A stretch of 64,000 nucleotides of DNA from Symbiodinium natans (lineage: Eukaryota; Sar; Dinophyceae; Suessiales; Symbiodiniaceae). The DNA lies in NCBI GenBank assembly GCA_905221605.1, contig CAJNDS010002171.1, positions 448,501-512,500 of the forward strand. Direction: 5' to 3'. This document shows, in pieces, positions 26,601 to 36,849 of this stretch (position 1 is its first letter; each line of letters begins with the position of its first letter). The notes under the pieces are model-generated. The model saw only the letters and a program-made list of their open reading frames with translations. It ran no database searches and was not told where the DNA came from. The position numbers and the translations under genes were made by a program.

Positions 26601-29333
26601 TGCCCCCGGCGGAATGCGGACCACTACATGTGTGGAGCGGTGTTTACGTCCCTCCCAGTCCTCCAAAAATAACTCCATTTGCCGCCAGGCTGGCAATACG
26701 GGCTTGCAGCGACATAATCTCGCAAAGTTCCGAAAAGGAATCCTCAATAACGTTGCACCACTGTTGCAGGGTGCGTCGCGACCTTTGCCTGCCTCGCACA
26801 GCATCCAAGGCGCGATCAACAGGAATGCCGCTGAGCTCCCCAAAAGCAACAAACTTGCCTTGCCTTGCATCATGTTCAACGTGGGAGCCACCTGGGCTGC
26901 CTCCGCTTCTGAGTCCCCGTCCCGGCTGGGGTTAACAGAGGAGGAGGAGGATGCAGGCGCGGCCTCCGAATCAACCGTGGGATGAAAATGTTGACGAACC
27001 ACCACATCAGCTGGGGCCGACGCAACCGCCTGAAAGAAGCTAGACAGCTTTTGCTGGCCAAGAGGCAAGGAGGAGGTCCGCGTTGCCGACGAAGACCTAG
27101 TGGCTGGACCCGGACCAACTGTGTCTACCAGGCCACATCCGGCCGCTTTTGCCCGCAGCTCTGAAGGAGCCGAAGCCGCCCCGACAGAAGAGGGAGCGCC
27201 CCCGCCGAGGGCCAAACGCATCGAGGCCGCGGTCCCGATGGAGCGAAGCACGCAACCCAACTCGTGGGCCCTCCAGTGTGTTACCCCAAGCCGAGGCATC
27301 AGCAACCTCCCCCTTGAGCGCCTCGTAGTGCTGATTGTGGTATCGCAGGTAGAGCGCCGGTCTCTTCCCTTTGCCATTGAAAGGTTATAGGTGGCCCCTT
27401 GCGTGACCACCCGGATGGGCACATCACACGTGACCCCAAAGCCTACTTGAAGGCTCATGTGTACTTACAACGTAGGGTTGCAAGTACCCCAAATAAGGTT
27501 TTCACCGTAGTTACCCGACTTGTAACCCTACTTAGAAGTGAACCCAAAGCCCGTACCCTAAACCCGAAACCCTACACCCTACGCCCTAAACCCTAAACCC
27601 TAAACCTTAACTACAAGTACCCTGCTGAATCTCCAAGTAAATAAAGCCTGGCCTGCATGCATGAACATGACAAGGGCGCCGCAGAGGATGAGCCAAGCCT
27701 TGGGGCACGTTTCATTGCCACCCCCCACAGACCCCTAACCCCTAAACCCTCAACCCCACCCTGAGCTCGGAACCCAAATCCTGAACCTTAAGCCCTGAAC
27801 CCACGTCTTTGGCTTTTTACCCTAAGCCCTCAACCCTCAACCCTAAACCCTAGACCCTAGACCCACGTGTCATGTGTTATGTGTTTGGTGTTTTCTTTAT
27901 TGCGAGGGCTACAGGGGTGGGGTCTCTATCCCACCATCGTTCGGGGCTTCGGGGAGCGCATGGCAAGTAAGGAACTTGAGGTGCAAGGCGCGAGCAAAGC
28001 CCAAACCCCAAACCCTAAACCCTAAACCCTAAACCCTAAACCCCAAACCCTAAACCCTCTGCAGCAGACCCGAGCCTGCAATGGGACACCCGTGACTCCC
28101 AGCCCTTTCATGCCACTGGGATTGTGAGGACTTTGAGCATGGCGTTTATGCATACATTAGATATATTCATCCATTTACTCACATGCTTGTTGCTTGATTC
28201 CGAATTCTTATGTTGATATATTTATCTGTTTTCGTATACTGTATGATATATTGGGGTTCCATCCGCACCGGGTGGCTGAATCCATGGCGCCGGCGAAGGA
28301 TTCCTGCAGCTCCAGGCATCCATGAACTCTACAAGAGTTTAGGGTTTAGGGCTTAGGGTTTTGAGGTGGGATCGTGGAAGAGCAGTAACTGCGCAGCACA
28401 CTGTTTGGCGGATAAGGCTTAGGGCCCAAGGCCTGCGGAGTCAAAACAAAGGTCAAACTACCTCCCTGTATCGGGCTCTAGAGTAAGGAGTATAACTAGA
28501 GGAGATGTGAACTCGGCAGTACACTATACATTCTCGACTAGGTGATATTGCACAAGGGTTGAGGGTTTAGGGTTTAGGGTTTAGGGTTGAGGGTGGTTGG
28601 GGGTTTGGGGTAACTCCACAAGGGGCACACCCAGACTGTGACACCCCCATTTTGAGGTGTTCAAATACTGTAGGGTTCAGGCAGAACTTGCTAAACCATC
28701 ATCCAGCAGAGCCTGTGACCCCGAACCCAAACAATCGACATCCCAACACTTTAGCCAGGTTAACCCTGAACCGTAAACCTTAAACCCTAAACCCCTTACT
28801 TTGATTCAGGAGATCAGGCTATCGGAGGCTTTAGGCTTCGGATGTCCGACGGCTTGGGGATTTCAGAACGCGGGGACTTGTGGCAATATGGGAAATTGCC
28901 GGGGGGGGGAGGGAGGGTGTAACCCTTATATGCAAACAGACTTACGCCGGGGTTTGACATATGGGGTTTGACATATGGGGTCATGCAGGGTCCATAGGCG
29001 GTCTTCGTGGGGTTCATGTAGACTCTCCTGCACGTCGGCCATCTGCTTCAGCTCCTGCCGCTGCTCCTCCAGTAGGGCGCGCTGGGCCTGGCGTTCAGGG
29101 TTCCAAGTGTTCAGTGTTCGAGGTTGAACACTTTACGAGGCCTAACTTTGCAGCACAACCCAAAACCCAAAACCCTAAACCCTAAACCCTGAACCCTTAC
29201 GGTGCAACGGCTTGGAGGCTGTCAGGCCTTTAAGGATCTTCAGCTTCGGCTTGGGGTGCAGTATGGGTTGAGCCTCAACCCTAAACCCCCCACCCATTGC
29301 CTTCAGCTCGGCCAGTAGCTCCGCTGAAGAGTT
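14651..29333 (-). CDS. AMT: Ammonium transporter (AMT), tandem copy B, 28 resolved exons
   Basis: Complete-looking AMT. Exons in transcription order: 29301-29333, 29028-29087, 28277-28303, 27653-27698, 23816-23873, 23345-23412, 22831-22883, 22513-22576, 22079-22169, 21893-21940, 21583-21623, 20666-20710, 20243-20307, 19895-19956, 19621-19663, 19179-19219, 18637-18664, 17907-18011, 17240-17308, 16998-17062, 16695-16770, 16526-16553, 16311-16396, 15973-16047, 15648-15710, 15224-15277, 14989-15018, 14651-14794. Together 1,665 coding bases plus a TAG stop, 555 codons without a phase break, close to the family length (about 450-550). The first three exons are charged and helical (ALLEEQRQELKQMADVQ); the membrane core follows; the tail is basic (DLVKRVEKTLRRG). 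Twin pore histidines are kept. The inferred donors are 17 GC, 5 GA and 5 GT; most acceptors read AG|G. A LINE remnant of about 3 kb lies in the fourth intron. The 5'-most exon and start codon are unresolved; a candidate ATG lies at 29603-29605. Exon limits are inferred by homology and phase, not from transcripts. Confidence 0.88.
18722..18826. repeat. Two tandem copies of a 53-bp unit
   Basis: The unit beginning TTTATAGGTCCAGGGGCC and ending AAACCCCTACACCTGA occurs twice in a row in an AMT copy B intron, with one indel between copies. Confidence 0.85.
22617..22680. repeat. CCCTAAA array in AMT copy B intron
   Basis: About nine CCCTAAA-like units between the AMT copy B exons at 22513-22576 and 22831-22883. 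Confidence 0.9.
24195..24409. repeat. Intron/exon segment duplicated around the copy B LINE (left copy)
   Basis: About 215 bases starting AAAGCCTACTTGAAGGCTCATG and ending in part of the AMT first-helix exon (24,383-24,409). They recur at about 27,437-27,676 on the other side of the LINE remnant. The duplicated block is much longer than a normal target-site duplication, so the locus was rearranged after or during insertion. Confidence 0.7.
24410..27436 (-). mobile_element. Degenerate LINE (non-LTR retrotransposon) in AMT copy B
   Basis: Same family and same insertion point as 11,268-11,747, but longer. Minus-strand pieces: an N-terminal region (26328-27458 frame, no domain recognised); a segment with a C.VC..H..C cluster near 26,040; a segment with AAGPDGWTGDEVHDWP, typical of the start of a LINE reverse transcriptase, near 25,690; and a C-terminal region (24,540-24,760) matching the short copy. 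The catalytic core of the reverse transcriptase, including a Y.DD motif, cannot be found, and the coding pieces lie in different frames. About 170 bases present in the copy A remnant are deleted near 24,520. The element is not autonomous. Confidence 0.65.
28009..28058. repeat. CCCTAAA array in AMT copy B intron
   Basis: About seven CCCTAAA-like units between the copy B exons at 27653-27698 and 28277-28303. Oppositely oriented TTTAGGG units lie at about 28,563-28,590. Confidence 0.9.
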
Positions 29334-29605
29334 CTGCGCCCTGGCGCCTCACGCTTACAGCCCGCCCGGTTTTGGGTCTGGGGTCTCGAGTTTACGGGGT
29401 TGAGGGTTTGACCTTGGCGGCGCTTTTCCCTCCTTACCGCACGACGCGCACCAGGCCTGTGCCCCGCCTCTCTGGGGACCCTTGGCGACCCCCTTCGTGA
29501 ACCCTCCGCCTAGGACTGTATGCCCCCCTTGCACCCTGACCTCCCTATATATGACGTCTCCGCGCGCTTGTGCCTCTGGCGACGCCCTAACAAGGGGGCG
29601 ACCAT

Positions 29606-30794
29606 GGTGACCGGTGAGCCCCTCATCAATCGTCTTTGTCACGCTGGTGATCTGCTGCCCCCCAAACTCCCCCCCCCCCCACGCCGCTGTCCCTGCGTTT
29701 GGGAAAGGACAGGTCCGTGACGAATGCGGCCTGCATGACCCTGTAAAATGGGCGCTCGAGCCAGTTGGACGGGGAGCAACGCCGTGTTTCTGGCGACCCC
29801 TGGCGCAAGTCTCACCTTTCGACGCCGTGGTGAAGCTGAACCAAGTGACCCTCGACGTCTACCTCTCTGAAGGCTCGGGTTGCCCGACAGGTACAGCGAC
29901 CATCAGTTGCTTTATAGGTTCGTCTACACATTCCTTGCACTCGTCTACTGCCATCTGAACAGCATTTCGATGCGGGGCCCCGGTGCTGAGCTTTGAGACA
30001 TCAAGAAAAGGCCGAGACACTCGCAGTGAAGGCTGCAATCAGCAGCGCTGCCATGCAAGCCTGACAACCGCAGACAACAATTGAATTTTGGGCTTCTGCA
30101 ACCCTAGAAACCCCTTGCACACTCGACCACCCAAATGCAACATCTTGCACGAAAGCGCGCGTCTGTCATCCCCCTTGACACCGCTGTTGGCTACACCCCC
30201 AGCATCCCGTTGTCCATCAAGGCTCACAATTCCTGTCTTAGCTTCAGAAACCCACTTTCTCACAACAAGAGCTGAACAGAACTACGAGCAGGTTTGAAGA
30301 TTGAAGCTGGGCTAATCGTGCCTTCATGTTCGCGCACGTTTGAGCACCGTCTTCGTGCACCAACTCCAGCCACAGCAAAACGGCTGCCACACGTCTATGC
30401 CAAATATGCCTGGTTTTGAAACTGGAACATCCAAACAGTCCGGGCTCGAGTGGGGCCCATGTAAACTGGATCAAGCAATGAACGCGAGTTGTGCAGCTGG
30501 GGTGTCTCTGTGGAAACATGAAAACATCGGCAAGATGTTTGACGGACCTTCCATGGGCTCAGCTGGGACTTGCCGCTTTAACGCAGAGCTCCGGCAAAGG
30601 CTCCCTCGGCACCTGTCCCTGCCGCATCATGCCGCGACCCCCCACGCCCTCTCCGCGCCCTCAACGCTCTCAACGCCCTCCCCGCGCCCTCCCCGCGCCC
30701 TCCTCGCGCCCTCCTCGCGCCCTCCCCGCGCCCTCCCCGCGCCCTCCTCGTGAAACCCATGTTTTGAAGTCCAACCTTTCCAACCCTACCGACC
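29606..30794. other. Second copy of the AMT intergenic spacer
   Basis: Near-identical repeat of 13,541-14,650, lying between the fragmentary copy C and the start of copy B. It includes the same CGCGCCCTCC minisatellite near its end. No gene is recognised. Confidence 0.6.
30650..30749. repeat. CGCGCCCTCC-type minisatellite, second copy
   Basis: Counterpart of 14,485-14,607 in the duplicated spacer. The repeat number differs slightly. Confidence 0.75.
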
Positions 30795-32684
30795 CTACAC
30801 CGACCCTACCCTTCTAGCCGAATTGAAAGCTTCGAGGGTCTCAAGGTATCCTTCTGGCTTCAGGTTGCTTTTCGGCATGTTGGGCGTCGTGGCAGCGATG
30901 CCGCGTCTGAGTGTCTTCTCCACTCGCTTGACCAGATCCTAAGAAACGTCGAAGTTTCCCGGATCGGCATGATTAAACTGGCGACTCGGGCCAAACCGGG
31001 CATCGCCACGTGTGCATGAATTGAGGGTGCCAGAAGCGCAGCCATGGGGCATCCAGCTTGCCGCTTGACACTTCTGGTCTCAGTCTAAGCATGGGGGGGT
31101 GCTTCACACGAAGCCCCCCCCAACGTGGTCACCTCGCCAATCTCTTGTTGGAAGGCCCCGCACTGGATAGATAAGCGGGCAAAACTGGGCCTCTTTCACG
31201 AGCGCACCGCGGAAGACGGCTGAGTTGCCCGAAACCCAACTCGCAGGCCTTTGCAACCCCCAAACCCTTCTGCCCCTGAACCCTGATGAGGTGCAATGCA
31301 AGAGCCCCAACTCTCGACACCAAAGCCCCCGAATCTCCCCGAAAGCCCACGACATGGGTTGGGCCTGAGCCCAGCAGATGCGCTAGACAGGCCGGTGCTC
31401 ACACGGTGCCAGAGACCTCCATCGGCTTCCTTTGAGGTTCAGAGCCCAGGGTTGCCGGGTTTAGGGTTTAGAGTTTTTGGGGTGTAGGGTTTTGGGTTCA
31501 GAGTTTTTTGAGGGGTTGGTTGCTTTTGCAAGGGACCCCAGAACCCGAAAAAGGACAACGGAAACCCAAAAAACTCTAAGCCCCTCACCCCAGACGCCTG
31601 AACCCTAAGCCTCAGCCCCAGGCCTCTTCTTAAACCCTTCAACCCTTGGATCCTAAACCCCTCAACCCCACATCCTCAACCCCTAAACCAGAGACCCCTT
31701 CAAGCCTAAACCACCCTGACTCAAGCCCTAACAACCACGAACCCTGAAAACCCTAAGCCCTTCAACCCACGCGAGCCTCGACCCAAACGGAAGCACTTAC
31801 CGCGCCGGGCGGCTGTGCGTAAGAGTCCGATGCGTTCGGGTTGTACGGATTGAAGGCATAGGCCTGGCCCAGGGAGGGCTTGCAGGGGGGTTCGGGGGAT
31901 GGCTTTTAGGGTTTAGGGTTTAGGGTTTAGGGTTCAGGGTCCAGGGTGTCGGATCTAGGGTTTAGGGTTTAGAGTTTAGGGTTTAGGTTTGGGGTTGAGG
32001 GGTTTATGGATGCAGCGTAGGGTCGTGGATTTCAGGAGCCAAGGCCTTGGCTTTGGGGTTTGGGTTCAAGGCGTAGGGTTGCGGGAAGTCTTCGGGTTTA
32101 GGGCTCAGACACCAGTCGTTCACACTTTGGAGTGGGAGCCTTCGGCGGGGAGTGCGAGTGCATGTCGTAGCCGATCTTCTCCGTGTGGTCATCGATGCGG
32201 AGCAGCCCGGAAAACTGGGGGGGGCGTTCGCCGAGGATTTTCGTTTCAAGGCTTGAGGGTTTTGAGGGCTTCCAGGGCTTTTATATTGAGGGTTCTCAGG
32301 GTTTAAAGTGCTTGTAGGGCTATTCGGTTTTTGGGGCCGTTTGGGGTGTAAAGGGCTTGTGGGGTTTGGGGGGTTTTCGGGGAGGTTTGGCTTGAAACCC
32401 TTTCATTCTTTAGACTCCTTTATGAGGATCTTCAAGGGCCTAAACCCTAAACCCCTAAGCCCCCCAAGCCCCGAAAGCCTTCAAGCACAGGAAGGCCAAG
32501 GTGGAGAGCGACCCGGCCAGGCCACGATGGCCACGATCAACACCAGCTGCGCGCCGACGCCGGCTCCTCCGGGGCGGGGGGGGATTTTGACCTAAAGGGG
32601 AGAGCAGCAAAAAGTTCACGGAGACGCACATGAAACCTTCCCCGTGCCCTTCATGCCTCCAAGGCCGCTGAGGCACTGTCCGTC
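30795..32684 (-). pseudogene. Ammonium transporter copy C, 5'-truncated fragment
   Basis: Only the last seven AMT exons are present: 32657-32684, 32479-32563, 32140-32214, 31801-31863, 31376-31429, 31133-31162 and 30795-30938. They are close in sequence to the matching exons of copy B. Homology to copy B stops abruptly near 32,751, in the intron before the exon that would encode the AGLFDWGRGFDHYHGW segment. The exon at 32479-32563 is 85 bases instead of 86: one C is missing in the run near 32,513, which shifts the frame in the last membrane helix. With no promoter, no N-terminal exons and a frameshift, this is best read as a dead 3' fragment made by a recent duplication of 13,541-16,620. Confidence 0.8.
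31906..31993. repeat. TTTAGGG array in copy C intron, absent from the matching intron of copy B
   Basis: Runs of TTTAGGG with a few variants between the copy C exons at 31801-31863 and 32140-32214. The matching intron of copy B (15,711-15,972) has no such run although the flanking sequence matches well. Confidence 0.85.
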
Positions 32685-32750
32685 CTCGCTGGATCGCGAG
32701 ACCCTCAACCCTTGAGGGTGTGGAGGGCTTTACAGGATTCAGGGTGGAGA

Positions 32751-35700
32751 AGACTTTTTCGACTTTCGAGACGCAGCAAAGTCATCCTTGCCTAGCGAGC
32801 GAACTAATGGGAAAGCAGTAGAAGAATCTACCGGCCTATCAAGTAGGCACTCAGCCCCCTTTGGGGACCTCGCCTCTCCATCCGTGAAACACGTTTACGC
32901 ATAACATGCAAGTAGACAAGTACCAGCATGTTCAACTCATCTCATCTCAGCTGAACATATCGGAGTGACTCATTATTTAGAGTCAGGGGCCGGTCATGGC
33001 TATGTACACTGCATGGAAATGGCATATGCATCATTTGTCGTAGCAGCTGTTTCCACTGCCACTTGATGCAAGGGGCGGCACATGCATCACCTGCTCAGTC
33101 AGTGGAGATGCATCCTGGACCTCCACCTCAGCCATGGATGAGCTCATTCTGATGCACCAAAACATGCGCACACCTCGCTGGTGGCCGGAATGCAGGTTGC
33201 ACGATCTTGCAGGAGCTCCATCTTTCAGCAGCCAGGTGTGTTGACCGTTCCGCACCATAGTGCAAAAGCGACCGCCCAAGCCAGCACCCATTTGCCCTCC
33301 TAGATGTAGCCCTACAGCCTGAATGCTGTACGCTGTATGGTGAACATCCAAGGACTGCATGTCAGCAAAAGTGGGAATCAGGAGCGGGGTATGCCATGAC
33401 CATTCAACTTTCGGGAAGTGATTACACCTTGGTAGGGTGCGCTGTCCAGAGCGGAGCTAGAGTCCTTCTGAGCAGAGGAGTCTGACCGGGCACTGACGCC
33501 ACAGCACTCTGGTCAGCCAAAAGATAATTTGCAAGAACAGCAGGTGCATCACGCAGGGCCCTCAACTCGTCTGAGAAGGTCCATGCCTCCACACATTGTT
33601 GAATGGTAACGACGGAGCAATTTGGCACCACAATGATACCTATTCCGTGCGATGTGGGCCTGGTGCCCTGAACATGAACCCGTCCACCTGAGGCTGTGCG
33701 TACTTGCCAGCTGCCATCATAGAACATGGAAGAGTGCCTGCATAGCACCAAAGTGTGCTGGGGGACCTTGTCCACTCCCCCTGGATCAGCCTCCATTCCT
33801 TAACGGACCAAAGCATGGACTCACCAGGTAGGCTAAGGATGGACCAAACACGTTGCAAGCAATGCAGCGGCCCTCGCAGATCCGTAAAAATCCACAGGGT
33901 GCCTAGCAGCCACGCATGACCACATGTGGACAGTGATGACAGCACGCAATGCCGGAGCACCTCCTGCATTTCCAGACGAATGCATGGCACATCTGCCCCA
34001 GATCCCGACGTCAAGGCATTGAACAGAGGGTCTAACGGATGTTCCTGGATCTGCCATCAGTGCTCCTGGTGGTATAATTTACTGGCGGACCGCCTCAGAC
34101 CAGCGAACAAGTCAGAAACATCAACACCCATGGCAACGTAAAATGGACTCCAAAACGGTGGTTTTGGAAGCCATGGCGCCAAACACGCCAAGGCCCACCA
34201 CCAGCGTGTGCTGCTCTGGCGAGCTGCAAACAATCCAGAGACGTATGACCCTAGATACTGTTTTCAAGGCCACATCAGACTGAGCAGCCAGCAAGATCAA
34301 CTGGGCCACGGCAACTCCCACAAAGGTGGTTTTGGAAGCTATGGGCCCAAACATGTCACTGTGCACATAAGGGACTCCACGAAGGTGGTTGGGGAAGGCC
34401 CCATGAACCTAAACATCTCACTCCCCATTCCCATTCAATCACATCATATCCTGATCGCTCAGAAAACTTTATTTTAAAACCAGATGTCTCAGGAAAGAAC
34501 TGTGGGCTCCAAAGCAAAATCTGAAAAGTCATTTACTGCTTCTTTTCAAAACGGGCTCCGTCGGTTCCGTGAAGAATTCCATCCATGCTTCTTTCAAGAT
34601 ATATATATATATATATATCTTGCTTTTTATTTTTTAATGACACGCTAGAGCAATATATATATATATGTATATATCTCCTTTTTTTTAATGACATGCTAGA
34701 CGAGCCCAAGCTGGCAAGCTGTAGCAAATCATGAAATAAGGACTTATCAAACATGTGTGAGGTCTGTTTGAAAAATGAATTCAGAAAACGGTTCATGACA
34801 ACGAAGCTGAGGGAAGCGAAGCTTGAAGCTTAGCAAAACATGAAATCATGAAACAGCATTGTAAACAGAATGACAATTCAACGCGAATCATTCTTGTTTT
34901 TCTTCACGTTGCCCCAGAATCTCGATGTTGTCTGCGAGCTTGCTGCTTCTCCATCCTCAGCTCCCGCAACATGACGCGATGATGCCGAGCCCTGCCAGGA
35001 TCCCCCTTCTGCTTTTCAAGCAGAGCTTTTTCTCAAATGGCCCGACATGTGCTCAGCGCTCAAAGCTCATGAGCTCCGCAAAAGGCAAGCTTGCAAACAG
35101 AACCACCACAGCTAGCAGTAGCAGCCTAGCAGCGCTTGTAGGCTGGTATTCAATTTTTTGTTGCTGCCATGGTCATTCTCAGAACCGCCACAGCTAGCAG
35201 TAAAGCAGTGCTTGTACACTTGTACTTGTAGTACTTGAATTACTTGTATTCCATCTATGGTCATTCTCAGCTCCATTCACTTTTGTCTAACAATGGGCTG
35301 GGGATGGTCTAGCTGCCGCTGCCTAGCCCTGAAAAGTATCCCCGTCTGTGGCCATGCTGCAATGCTTGCCCGGACTGAGAAGCAGCTTCACAAGTTTGGA
35401 CTTCAGACTTCTAATTCGGATGCTTCCCCAGCATGTGAGGATCGGAGGCTCAGCACGGTGTTCAGACTTTGCTTTCAAGGAATTTAGGGTTTAGGGGATT
35501 CCGGCGAAGGGCTTCCTGGCAAGCATGGGAGTTTCTTCTTCTTGCTCGACAGTACTTTGGGGTTTAGGGTTTTCAGCGGCTGCGGCTGCGGGCTTGGGGG
35601 CCCTAAGCCCTAAACCCTAAACCCTAAACCCTAAAGCCTAAACCCTAAACCTTAGGGGGTCCACACGATGAAACTTGTGAACACAGCACAGCGACCAGGG

Positions 35701-36849
35701 TTTTCGGCTTAAGGCCTGGAAGTCTACACGATGAAACTCTTGAACACAGCACAGCAACCAGGGTTTTCAGCTTCTTAAGGCTTGGAAGTCTACACGATGA
35801 AACTTTTGAACACAGCACAGCGGCACAGCGACTAGGTGACTAGGGTTTTCGGCTCAAGGCTTGGAATCTTGGAAGTCTACACGTCTACACGTTAAAACTC
35901 CTGAACACAGCACAGCGACTAGGGTTTTTCGGCTTCAGGCTTGGAAGTCTACATGACGAAACTTTTCAACACAACACAGTGCCTAGGGTTTCACCTTAAG
36001 GCTTGGAGGTCTACGCGATGAAACTTTTCAACACAGCACAGCGCCTAGGGTTTCACCTTAAGGCTTGGAGGTCTACGCGACGAAAGTTTTCAACACAGCA
36101 CAGCGCCTACCAACTAGCAACCTTACACGCACTGCGTTTAAGTGCGAATATACATCTTAGGAAGTGTGCTTTAGTTCCAGACCATCCCCAGAGACCCAAA
36201 TCATATATAAACCTGCTGTAATGGGCCCCTGGGCCACATCACTCACTCACATACCTCACATAGCGCTATTGACACTGGTCACGTGACTGAGCACCAGCTG
36301 GCAAAACCACTTCGGACTTCGAAGGTTTGAAGATTCCCTCAGAATCAAAGCCGAAGAGGATCTGGCACGATCATCCATGATCACATGGAGCAGGCTGTGT
36401 GCGTGTGAAGCAGAATGCACAAAATTGTACGTCTTTAACACGCCCATCCATCCATGATCTCACGTGGAGCACGCTGCTCATGTGAAGCGAAACGCAAAAT
36501 GGTCAGGCTCTGTCAGGCTAGGTTTCCAAGCCGACACAAAACCAGAATGAGATACACGTGACATGAGAATCACGAGAATCGCAGCACGCCGCAACGCAGC
36601 TCTCATATCCTGAAAACCATGATCTGGGATCTGAATGATCTCCAGGCCCGGGCACATTCAAAAGTTTAGCTGTTTCGGGTTTGGGGGCTTAGGGATCAGG
36701 GTTTAGGATTTAGTCTTTAGGGTTCAAGGTTTAGGGTTTTGGGTTCACTTCCTTGATCCCTGCATGTCACCTTTGCTACCGCCTTTGCTACCGCCTTGGT
36801 TGCTAAGCATTCGATCCTTACGAAGACTGACAGCCTCCACTCTAGATTC
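32751..36849. other. Gene-poor region between the AMT array and the cluster of long open frames
   Basis: No AMT exons. Minus-strand frames at 33031-33360, 33422-33796 and 33640-34014 are open for about 110-125 codons but show no recognisable domain and overlap each other in different frames; they might be exons of a degenerate gene. AT microsatellites with a duplicated flank (TTTTTAATGACA.GCTAGA) lie at 34,600-34,700. A roughly 60-base unit containing GGTGGTTTTGGAAGC recurs at about 34,160, 34,325 and 34,385. Telomere-like debris reappears at 35,480-35,650 and 36,665-36,745 and is not seen to the right of that. Confidence 0.5.
35655..36110. repeat. About 68-bp tandem repeat, seven copies
   Basis: Each unit reads roughly GTCTACACGATGAAACTTTT, then GAACACAGCACAGCGACTAGGG, then TTTTCGGCTTAAGGCTTGGAA. 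Copies differ by small indels and substitutions. The unit carries one TAGGGTTT element. No coding potential is recognised. Confidence 0.9.

Noticed and set aside
26328-27458. 376-codon intact gene within the copy B LINE
   Set aside because: No recognisable domain; it sits in the degenerate LINE, overlaps telomere-like intron sequence at its start and begins at a non-ATG codon.
35655-36110. CRISPR array
   Set aside because: The repeats are tandem and contiguous, have no unique spacers of constant length, and the genome is eukaryotic.
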